From Elusimicrobiota bacterium (lineage in GTDB: Bacteria > Elusimicrobiota > Elusimicrobia > 2-02-FULL-39-32): a stretch of 54,694 bases of DNA. The notes under the pieces were generated by a model. The model was given only the letters and a program-made list of their open reading frames with translations, did no database searches and had not been told where the DNA came from. Each line of letters starts with the position of its first letter. The first letter of the stretch is position 1. The position numbers were made by a program, and so were the translations under genes. The stretch covers positions 1 to 54,694 of the forward strand of contig JACPBF010000016.1 in assembly GCA_016180425.1 (NCBI GenBank), read 5' to 3'. Shown piece after piece: positions 15,001 to 27,000 of this stretch.

Positions 15001-18000
15001 CAGATATATTAATCATTGGAGGCCAGAAGTGCGCCGCGCTGCTGTCGTGAGGGCAGGAGAACTAAAGGATAAGAGGACATTAGAGCCGTTGATCGAGAAA
15101 TTGGACGATAGATATTTCCCGGTAGTGGAAGCGGCGGCGCATTCGTTGGGTGAAATAGGAGATAAAAAAGCTGTTAAGCATTTGATTAAAAGAAATGGCT
15201 GGCTCTATAGCGCGGTTATGGAAGCATTGATTAAGATAGGGGGTGATGAAGTCTTTGAGTATATTAAGGAGGGCTTAAACAATGAATCTTTTAAAATTCG
15301 CAATGAAGCAGCTGGTTTCTTAGCCCGTTTAGGATATAAAAGAGCTATCCCACCTCTAGTCGAGAGGTTAAAAGATGAAAGTGATGAGGTTCGTTTGTCT
15401 GCGGCTGTAGCCTTAGGGAGATTGGGAGACGAAAGATCCGTTCCACTATTAGGTGAGAGTTTAAAACAGCATGACCCTGATCCTACGGTTCGTTTAGCTG
15501 CGGTTGAAGCCTTAGGGATCGTTGGAGGCGAGAAATCTGTTCTACTGCTAGGTGAGCAATTAGTGCATGGCAAATTAGTGGTGCATGACGAAAGAACAAC
15601 ATTTTATGATCATGCTTTTCGTCCGGCTATTATAAATGCCCTGGGTAAGATTGAGGGTTGGGACAATAGAAACATCTATTTAGAAATTTTGAAGTTCTTA
15701 CGTGACCCTGACAAATCGGTAAGAGAAGAAGCACGTAAAACATTAGAGAAGAAATTAGGCGGAACTAAATATACTACCGATAGATATATATTTAAAATTC
15801 TCAGTGGGGTTTTAGACTCTGAGATGTCTAAATGGTTGGCTAAGTTAGGAATTGAAACAGCGATAGAATACTTGGAGTACTATATCCCTAAGATAGCGAA
15901 TGGTCTAAAAAATATTCCAAGTTCCAGATATGAACCTACCGGGGAATCTACATGGGAACAAGTCGATTATTTTGATAATTACGAATGGCGCCCTGTAATG
16001 AGAACTGTGCCCAATCCGGAATATGTTGAACTTTCAGACAAGATTGGGAAATTAGGAGACGCTTTAAATGAATTGAAAGCCAAAAGAAAAGCTCTCGATC
16101 GTTCCACGAATGCCGGTGAACAGTTAGAGGAATCTCCTTCCGAACCGGATGTTAAAGATTCTGGAGGTTCTGCAACACATCGTAAACCGACCAGCGAAGG
16201 CGGTTTTGGAATGACCGATGTTCTTCTCACTGTGGTGGTGGTCATTGGCGCTATGGTCATTCCTATTTTAGCGAACAGAATTTTAAAATCCGGATTAAGT
16301 TTAGATTTCGCCGTTCAACTGCTTTTTCAACATTGGGCGTTTGCGCTAATTGCCGGCGGCGTTGCGCTTGTGTTGGCATTGATTCTCAATAAAAATTTCA
16401 AAAATGCTTTGATGAGCTGGGTGAATAAATTGGCGCTCGTTTCCGCGATGGCTTTTACGGGCATTCCGGGCGGCACGGGTGGTTTTGTGCCTCAAATGCA
16501 GCCTCAGTTTAGGACAAGGGGAATGAAAGGGGCATTAGAAAGATTCGTAAAACTTTATGCAAGTAACAAAAATTCTCAATGGAGTTCTGATCAGTCAGAA
16601 CATGTTCCTGTAAAAGAGGGAATTCCAAGTTATCTTATTAAGAAAGGTAAAGTATGGAAGAGTTATAGTCCGGGGATTTTCCTTGAAAGCGGTATTGTTG
16701 GTGAAGAAGCGCATAAAATATTTGAATGGGACCAATTAGAGATTTTTTACAATCATGAAACCGGAGCATGGAGCATTGAAGGAAAACGGTTTGGAAAGAG
16801 AAGGAATTTAGGCGAGGACGGTTATCATACATACTCTGCCACTGATTTTAAATTGGAGTATGCTTCCGGCATCTTTAGCGTTTATATCTATGATGGTTCC
16901 AATAATCTCATCCAACATTTCCATGTTAGAACTGGTGATGATATCGTAGGTATTTACGAGATCCCTAGGTCTAACAAGCTAGGGGTTGGGTTGCCGGATG
17001 TAGTTATTGCCCAACTTATCCAACAAGGGCTTTCAGTGGATGGGCGCATCTCTACAAAGGGAGACTTTAAAAAAATTCCTATGCCTCACGGTATTTTATT
17101 TATGCATGAAACAGGAATTAATACAGGATCCCTGGGCGGCTTTCAGCAAATACAGGCGCCAAGAATTATTCGGACGTTGTGGCGTGGGGACACTGCTTAT
17201 GTGTTAAAGAAAGTAATGGATATTTTGTTTCCTCCTTTCCTTAGAAGAGCGCTGGTTCAAGGTTCTCAACTCATTGCTTTTGGAAGCATGGGCGCTTTGG
17301 GCGGAGGCGCGGGCGGCAGCATGGGTGGTGGGGCGGCTGGGGGCGCAGCAGGCGCTGGGAATGTAGGCGGAGTGGGAGGTGCGGGTGGTGGAGCAGCTGG
17401 CGGAGTGGGAGATGTAAGCGGTTCTGAAGGAGAAGGGGGATTAGTAAAGAAACAAAGAACAAAGAAAGTAAAACTAACTGCTCTCTTAGATGAGCTTTTG
17501 GAGAAGAAAGATTTAGAACGGCAAGAATTTTTAAGTGCGTTATCCGAAACACTGTTTACAATGAAAGAAACAGAGCTTAGAGAAATTGAGAAATTATTAA
17601 ATAAAATAGCGCGGTTGTCAGATCAGGTCTGGTCAGATGCAGAGTTAGGAGCAATGATCAAGAAGATTTTAGCTGATTCTTTGTCTTCCAGAAATCGTTT
17701 TTTAAGTAAAACAGTTGAAGAGTTTATAAATAAAATTTTAAAAGAACAAGCCATCCGCAAAAATTATAGGATTACCGAATCATTCCTTTCAATAGCCAAA
17801 AATCTAGTTGAACAAAAAAAATTACAAGAAGAGCTCTCTAATGCAGTGGCTAACGCTCTTGGTCTTTCCGAACTGCTTGATCCTTTAGAGTCTGGGAATT
17901 TGCCTGAAGATATGGATCAGCTAGTTGCGCAATTTCTAAAGGAACATCCGGAAGGAGAACAAGAAAGGCCGCCTCAAAGAAGTCAAGAAGAATTTTTGCG

Positions 18001-21000
18001 CTGGCTTCAAGTTTATGTAAGAGGTAAACCAGAACTTATTCCTTGGTTTAATAATTTAGGAATAGGAACTATTAGCGCAGCCCCTGTAACTGATGAGTCT
18101 GAGGGGTCCATAAGACTGGATGAAGTAAAACCCTATTTAAATCGTATCGCTCCAGAAAGGATTGAAGGGGAATTATTTGTCCCTGGACAAGCTCCTTCTC
18201 TTGGAATAAGAATCAGTGTTTTGCAAGAAAAGGAACTTGCTGCTTTAAGCCCAGAGATTCAACCTTTTTGGAACAAACATTATGTGGTATTTAAAATTGA
18301 AAATCCTTTTTTGGATTATGTTGCCTACATCGCATTTCAGGGTTTAAGAGAGTTTGAAACAGAAAACAGTCAGCTTCATGGCAAATGGGGCGGGGTTGGT
18401 TCTACTTCTTTTAGTGAATTTAGAGAACCAGAAAAAGAAGGATTCATCCATGCATTAAAAGGAGCGAGCGAAGCTACTGCATTTAGCGCTTCAGCAGGTT
18501 TAAATATTTTTGGAGCTCAAGGTGTCATTGGAATTAAACAAGGCAGTTTGGCAACAAAAAATTCAAAAGATGGGAAGAAAAGAAGAAAAGAGATTCTAGA
18601 ACATTATGCAGTTGCATTAAGTTATATCGCGGATCGTTTAGGCGGCGGATTTTTCACTTTCCCGGGAGAAGGACTTTTTAAAAAAGATATGGAGGTTCTA
18701 AGCTCTCTAGCTAAAGATTCTATTCTTTCTTCTAACCAAGTTCACTATTCAGCGCAAGGCTTAAAGTCCGCAAGTGAAGCTCTTATTTCTCAAGTTTTTT
18801 CTAGCAGAAGTTTAAGCTGGGAAGGAAAGGTAGTTCGCATTCAGGGTCTGGATGAAACAAAAGCGCTTCTAATTCCAGAACTTTTAAGAAATGGCGCTAA
18901 AGTAGTGGTTTCGTATAAAGATGATTTGGAGATGGAGGCTTTTAAAAAGAGATTTTCTCACTATTTTAGCGATCAGAGTTATCAAGATGTTTTTTATATT
19001 TTTAAGGAAGAAGATTTTAGTTTTGATTTATTAGGGCAGGTTCCTTTGGCTGTCAGGCAGGAGATGCGCATCGCCCATATTGATCTTGCAATTTTATCTT
19101 CTGACATGACTCAAGAATTAGATGAAGCTGCTTTTACTAATTTACGTTTGGCTGGAGTTAGAGGCATAGTAGGCCCAAAAAATGATTTTGAAGATAAGAA
19201 TAAAATTTCAGAAAGGCTGAATGGTTTTATATTTGAATACCATAGAAGACATAGTGACAGGATACCGATGCTTTATGTTCCAGGTTCTCTTGCATACGCA
19301 GGAGCTCTTGTGGCAGCTACTAAACCAGAAAAAGATGCAAGAGACACGGTGAGCTATGTAGATTCAGTACTTTATTTAAGGACTGTTGAATTATTAAAGA
19401 AAGCGGATTTTAACTATAGAACACCCTTAGAGATTATTAAAAATGAATTTGAAAAATTTTTGAATTTTGGATCCAGAAGCTCTTCCTGGTTAGGCAGGTT
19501 TATGACTGGATCTCCTTTCTTAAGTTGGATTGCAGTAGTTTTTGCAAGCTCTCCAATTTTAGAAAAGCTTTTAAGACTTACAAAGATGGTTTTAATGGTT
19601 ACAGCTATGGGAGCAACTGGCGGTTTGGGTGGACCTTATGGCAGTTCATATGGACAGGGAGAACAGGGAGAACATGGAAAACCTGAATCTACCACTCCTG
19701 AGCGCGCTCTAGACCCAGCTACCAATACCTATCCGCATCAAAATCGTTTTAGTTCTGAACAACAGGTTATGGATCTCCTAACCGTGGATGTGGTGTATAA
19801 AGCTATTCCTGAAGGAGAGGATAAGGAAGAATTGCGTTCTTACTTTGAGGATTTCGCTTATGATGCTGTTTTAAATGATGACAGTAAATTGCGAACCTAT
19901 ATTCAATCCACAATTCCGTGGCTGGCCAGAAATTATGGAGTAGCGGCTTCTTCTTTAAAAGCGTATTACAAAAAAATGGCTAATGGAGAAATAACTGGCA
20001 GAACTGTTCCTTCCATAGGTTTAGGGGTTAGTGGACTTTTAGCAGCTAGAGCAGCGTTTAGAGCAAGCGCAAAACAGAGCGTAGAAGCCATGGTGTTCCA
20101 ACTCTCTGATTTTGGCGGAGTGGAAGGAATAGAGGTTGACCCCCAAGCTTTTGCTTCTGAGGTTCTTTCCGCAGCAGTTTTAGAAAAACATGACGCGCCT
20201 ATTTTCTTAAAGTTAAATGTAAAAGTGAATGCGGATGAGTATCAGAGAAACCAAGAGAAAGAAATAAGGCGGGTTAAACTCTTGATAGAAAAAGCTTTGA
20301 TAGCTGGTTTTAAAGAGCTGGAGCTGGACGCGTTAGGCTCTTCCATGTTGTGGGATTCAGATAAAATTTTGATGGTCGCTCACTTAATTGAATTTGCCAG
20401 AAAAAGGGCTGCTGAAATTCAGGAAGAGAAAGACAATCTTGTGATCGCTTTGCATGTGGATTCCAGCGATTTGAGTGAATTGTATATATCTCAAGATGAA
20501 ATTGATAGGGAATTTAGTAGAGTTTCCTTATTTTTATCTAAATTAAAAGAGGTGTTTGATGCAAGAGGAATTTCTCTCCCTCAACTTTTAAATTTTGGCA
20601 TTGCTTTAGATTTGAATTCGGACAGAGTAAATGAAAAAGTTCAATTCCGTTTTGAGTTTTTAGATAGAATTTCTAGTTTTATAGAGTCTGCCTGGAATCA
20701 TCAAACAGCGATTTCTGTTCGCTTTAGAGAAAGTTTAGAGAATGAAGCTTTTACGAAAGCGTTAGAGGAAAATTTAGATTCTTTTTCCAATCATAAAATA
20801 GCTCAAGTGGATTTAGAAGCATTGGTTCAGTTGGAAACTTTAGAATTTAATAAGGAAGAAGATTCTAGCTCTTGGGGGTTAAGTGAAGTTATTCATAAAA
20901 GAGCGCAGCATTTGTTTACGACTTTAAGAGCGGCTTTTAAGGGACTAGGACTTGCTAGAGATGGTCGGCGAGATGCATGGGTGGGTTTAAGCCATGATCA

Positions 21001-24000
21001 GGAAATAGTCAAACTTTACCGAAACCTAACTTTTCAAAAAGCAGAGGCATTAGGAAATTTTCTTGAAAATAAATTTTTAGAATATTTTTCTAAACTCGCT
21101 GCAACTTTGTCAGCCATTGTCGTATCTCTCTGGTTTGTTATTGGCGCTCCTCCTTCGGCTTTGGCAGCAGTAATAACAGGCAGCGCGCCTTTAGCGTCAC
21201 CTAGCGCTTTAGCTCTAGGAACCGCTACTTCTCTGCCTATAGCATCCTCTAGCGCTTTGCAGGCTGCTCATAGTGTAGGTGTTTTAGGATTGGATCCGGT
21301 TATGATGTTATTACCGTTTGATTTTATGTTAGTTGTTCTAGTGATAGGACTAACCTTCTCGTTCAATAAGAAATTTCAAGAGTTTGTATTATCAAAAAAG
21401 TTTGGTTGGCCTGTTATGTTGCCGGTGGGCTTAATGGCATTGATTGTGGCACCTTTGGCTTTTAAAAATGCCGGATTATTTTTAATATCATTACTACCAG
21501 CAGATGTCAAGCAAACAGATATTAAACTTTTATACAGCATACATTATTATTTGATCATCCCAATGGCGGTAATCGCAGCGATAGCAGGTGCAGAAATCTT
21601 TTCTAGTCTATTTATAATGAAACGCATTAAAAATCATCCTGAATTTAGAATTGATACTTCTATTTTGATTCGTGCTCAAAATTGGTCCATGGCTGGTGTG
21701 CTTGTTTTAGCCTTGTTTGGAATAACATTGGGTTCTTTTGAAACGCTTTCTTTGATAGGAGGAGAGCCAGAAGGATTTTTCTCTCTCTTGTTCATTCAGC
21801 TTAAGTCTAACTTAAATTCTCTGACAAAGTTCTGGCCATTTGTACTTGCCTCTCTTGGTCTAATAGCTGCAATAGCAATTTTTTGGTTCAAGCGATTTCC
21901 CAAGATTCAGCCCACAGATGATCCTGAAAGGATTGATCCAAGAAACACGCCCAAATCCGGATTTACTCTTTTGGAAACTGTGGGAACGGTTGCGATCCTC
22001 TCCATTGGTATAGCGGCGGTTGCTGTTTTTGGTATTCCTCATTTTTCTTTCTTTAAATTCGATTTACACGATTGGATGGTGCCGATCTTGAATGTGGGCA
22101 TAGGAGCTCTTTTCCTTACACTGATCATTGCGGATAGAGTGAGGAGAAATCGTGCAACACGCCCTGAATTTCCATATCAGCTTGGTATGTTAGGCATTTT
22201 ATCCCTTCTCTTGTTTAATTGGCCGTACTATATAATACCTCCTTATACTTCACAGTTTGAGCCAGGGGTAGAATCTTCCAAAATCTTGCAATCTGAACAA
22301 GATCAGAGCAGAGAAGGTCAAATTTATGAGTCCGCTACTCCGTCAGCGTCTGAATCCGAAAATATAGCACTATGGATCTTATTTCCAAAGATATTCCCTG
22401 TTCCAATTTTTATTATTGGTTTGGCGGCAACGACTGCGGCGCTGCTTTTTGGTTTTGATCCATCCGCGGCTTTCGCGGATGATGGGAAAAGTCTGTCATG
22501 GCTCACCATTCTCGCTCAATATGGACCATTTGCGTTAGTTGCAGGAGGCATTGCGCTAGTGTTGGCAATCGCTCTCAACAAAAATTTTCGTGAGGAAGTT
22601 GTTCTTAATTCAGGACAGTTGTTTAGATTAGACACTGTTTTTGGCAATGCGCTTCGAGTTCCTTTACTGGGCATGATTGCTGCCAGTGGCGGCGCAGCAG
22701 GGGGTGCTGCGGGAGACAGAGGCATTCCAACAGGTGATGAAAATGAAGGAGTTTCTATTGTAGAAACAAGGAAACAAGAAGCTATTGAGCGCTTGGCATT
22801 TGAGTCAATAGATGCTTCCTTTAATTCCTTAACCGCTAGAGTTGCTTTACGTTTAAAACAGATTGCAGAGAATGGCGGATTAACTGAATTAGATGAGAAA
22901 ACTTTGGAAAATATTGCGGTAGAAAGTTTAAAGGATTTAAGAGCAGCGATTGAAAAAAGATTTAGATACTTATTTTCAGAAAGGTCTATTTCTATTAAGG
23001 AGAGTGGTTTCAACATTCTGGCATTAGATCATTTTCTAATTAGAGAGATTTTGGATTGGATGAAAGCAGCCTTTAATGCTCTGGAAGCTGTAGTTGAGTT
23101 AGCATTGAATCGAATTGATGGAGAAATTAAATCTAAAGCAAGCGCAAGTAGCGGCCAAACTTCAAAAAGTCTAGAAATTGATACACGACAAGATTTTGAG
23201 CAAATTACCATAAGAGAATTCAAAAAAGCTGGGTTAGAGACAAAATTAACCGTTATTCCCACATTTTCCAGAACGCCTCAATCAAAACCTCAATCCGGAT
23301 TTACTCTTACGGAAGTAGTTTCAACCATTGTGATTCTCATGGTTGCCGCAGTTTTTGCTCCTTTCATCTGGTATTTTGCGCAAATTGAACCAATTCAGTT
23401 TCTTTTGTATTCCGTAACAGCCATTGTATTGGCCCCGGTAGTTGCCTTACTATTTGCTCTTGGAACAGAGATGAAGCCTGGAGCAGTGAAGAATTTTAAA
23501 AAGAGCAATCCAAACCTTATTCTTCTTTTGTTCAAACTTTCTGTGTTTGGACTATTGATCTCTATTGAGATCGCTTTCGCATTGGTAATTGTAGGTTCTG
23601 CGCTGAAGAATACCTATGATCTTTGTATGGAACAGAATACAGATGGTGCATGGATGTTAATGTTTGGAGTTCCCATCTCATTTTTTTCGTTTTTACCATT
23701 CCTTACTACTGTATCTTTATTATACGATCCCAAAACTTCTCTTATTCCTGATTATGTGATCAATAGATTGAAAAAGACAAAGAATTTAGAAACAATTTTA
23801 GATAGGGCTCTTCGCTCTGAATTCAATAGGGTGAAAGAGTTCGCAATTGAAGAGCTGGGACGGCGTAAGGCTATAAATAAATTATTTATATTGTTTGATA
23901 ATGAAAGAGTGTTTGATAATAAAATGAGGCTGCATATATTTAGAGCATTAGTTGGATCAATAGGTGGAGATAAAGATAGGTTGGAAGATCTTATAAAAAG

Positions 24001-27000
24001 AGTAAATGGTGAAAAGGATCAAGCATATCCCCAATCCATGATTAATGCTTTAACTGCGCTGGGCTCAAGGGATGCGATGCTTCAAGCTTTAGAGCTGGGA
24101 GATGAACGCATTTTTGTTTTAGCTAAAAAAGTTTTAGAAGAATGGAATGACCCTGCTCATGAAATATCTTTGGTGCCTGTTTATACAAGGATCGCAGGAG
24201 ACGTTACTAAAAAAAATGAAGTTCGATTAGCTGCAATTCGTGCATTAGGAGAAGGTCAGGCATCCACTTCTACAGAAGATTTTTTGATCTCTCTTTTAGA
24301 CAGTTCAACTAATCAAATCCATTTTGCTGTGCAAGAAGCATTGAAAGGAAGAGAAAAGCTAGATAATTACTATTCTAATCTCTTAGATCATCCAGAGGAT
24401 GAACTGATTTTTACGGCGTTTGATTACTTTGCAAAACATAGAGGTCCTCTTTCTTTAGTTCCAAAGTTAGTTCGATTGTTAAAAGATGTTGAATTTCAAA
24501 ATGAGGATGAGAGACGTACATCAGGTGAAATTGATATTTTTGAGTTTGATGATTTTGATGTAGTGCTCCCACTAGCTAGGACAATAATTTTAAGTGGTGG
24601 TACGGAATATAATCCTTTGTTGATGAAAATACTGCGAAAGTATGGTGGTGGTAATGCATTGGATAGGTGGAGTCTAGATGAGAATGGCAACCGGAGTGAC
24701 AAAACTCTATTTGATGATATTGTGGATAGACTATTAAAAACTAATCGTCAGGAAACACTCTCTTTTTTTACAGAGATTGGAGATTTGAGATCCATAAAGG
24801 TTTTAGGTAAGCATGGCGGGAAAGATGAATTAAACTTTTTGGTACAACCCTTTATAGGAATATCTGATCACTTTTTTAAAGATCAGAAAGACTATTTTGA
24901 GTGGAAAGATATTTGTGTTGATAGTGCGATCAAAGCCATTTGTAAGCGTGAGAATCTGAAGTCTAGATCATATCTATCTGCCAGAAAAAAAAATCAGAAA
25001 GGGAGTTTCCCTAATCAGAAAAGTTCTGGTCCTAATAGTAGCTCCACCACCCAAAAAGGATTTACGTTATTAGAATCTGTTTTCGCAGTTACGCTTCTTT
25101 TGGCTGCCGCAGTTTTTGTACCAGTTCTCTGGCGCGGAACTACAATGAGCTCTTGGTTAAAAATCCTCATGCAACATTGGCAAATAACATCTATCACAGG
25201 AGTAGTGATTATCTTTGCGACGCTATTGGTTTGGAATTTATTCTCTAAGAGAAAGAGAGTAGAGAAGGGTTCAGCTTCTATTGCTGTGAGCAGGCTTAAG
25301 CGGTTAAAGGGAGAAACATCTAGAGAGAGGAAGTCAGTCACGACTCATGTAAACAAGTGGTGGTTAAGTGCTTTGGCGGTCATGAAAATCGCGGTTCAAT
25401 CAATCGTTTTTGGTCTTATGGGAACTGCAGGGGGCGGCGTTGGAATACCAATCAGTGGCGCTGGCAAAGGAGCAAAGAGAATCCAACTCCAACAAGAAGA
25501 TTTAGATTTAATTGAATCTAAAATTAGCAGCATAAAAATTCGAATGATGCTGGAGCGTTTAGGCGCTGAGGCGTTTCCTAATGGCAGCATGGTGTGGATG
25601 AAAAAATGGACAAAATCGTTTCCATATCGAAACAGCCGAGACAGTAGGATCGGACATTTGGTCACAGCTTATATTCGGGTTGAATATAATGCCAAGAATA
25701 ATTCATTGTCAGTCATGATTGATCGTGTTTCAGGTAAGTACAAGGATTACGGTTTAACTGTTGATATTCCAATACGGCTGGATGGTGGAACAGGACTATA
25801 TTTTTTCTGGGATGGAAAAGAACTTGAAATGCAAACATGGGAGAAAGATGATTCTCAACCAGAAGGAAGAATCGTTACTTACAAGGTCAAAACCACAAAG
25901 CCTCTGGAGACTTTAGCTTTGGATGAATCACAATCGTCCCCAATTTTCACAATAGGTTTATCCAAGGAAATTATTGATGGTTTTAAGAGCCAAGGGTTCA
26001 GTCGTTTTTCAATGAAGACAATTCCTAAACCGGGGTTCCCTTCCATAGCCATTGAATTAAAGGACGCAGAGATAATCAAAGCAGAAAAGCAAAGGGTTCC
26101 TGTGATGACTATTGTATCCAGTCTTCTTGTGATTGGTCTAGTTTCAGCGATTATTTTTGGATTTGGCTTAAGCGGTGTTAGTTATGCAATAGGTCCAGGG
26201 GATCAGCTTTTGGGCAAAGGGATGGGTGAAACTCTTATGGCAGCATCCCCGCTCCTTTCTGTGCTGTTAGGAAATTTAAGGCATTTATATCAAAGAATTT
26301 TTGGTGAAGTTTTTCCACACGAACAGGAAAAAGCGGTTGAAGAGATGCTGGATGTTTTAAATAAAAATCATGCTCAGTTTGAATGGGAACAAATCAATAT
26401 TAGTTCTCTTCTTCCCGATGATTACGTTGGAAAAGCATATATTCCTGTTCGGGAGATTCATGGTCAGGGATTATTTGAACATATTTCACGCGACGGCAAT
26501 ATAAAGATTGAAAGGCATAGAGAAAAGGGGCCTGTTTCTGCTTACAGAAAAGCAGAGAATGAAAATTGGGAACGTCTGCAAGTGATAGGATCAGCCATTA
26601 GCGCCAACAATGCTCTGCCTTATTATAAAGTTCGCAATTCGAATGTTGCAATTGGTTTGGATAAGGATTTAGTTAAGATTTATGAAATTTCTCATTTTCT
26701 GCCTCATACTAAAAAGAGTATTTATGTTTTGGAAACCAAACAAGTTTTAAAGATTGAAGATCTTCCTTTCAAGAGCGCTCAAGTTTTAAAGTTAAAAGGG
26801 TCTAATCCAGTATCAGCTGAAAGAGCCGGGATTCAATCGCTTGCTGCCCTAGGAATTGAAAATCAAGAACTTTATATAGATCTTTTAACAGTTTATGTGG
26901 GAGGATTAAGCACAAATCAAATAGCTGAAAAGTCTGGTGTTAGCGAGAATGTGATTAAAGCATTTTTAGCTAGGTCTTTTGTGCCTATTAAATCAGAAAG

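Noticed and set aside
17271-17552. Minus-strand frame with Leu/Pro/His-rich product opposite the Gly-rich linker
   Set aside because: The composition is the complement of GGC/GCA-rich codons; it is low-complexity shadow coding.
19700-21085. Confident call of class II fructose-bisphosphate aldolase
   Set aside because: Only one phrase resembles the family and the zinc histidines are not visible; kept only as a low-confidence possibility.
22516-23016. Minus-strand open frame of 166 codons inside gene 1
   Set aside because: No motif or start signal. The sense frame here carries a clear junction (NKNF turn, P-L-L-G) and continues uninterrupted.
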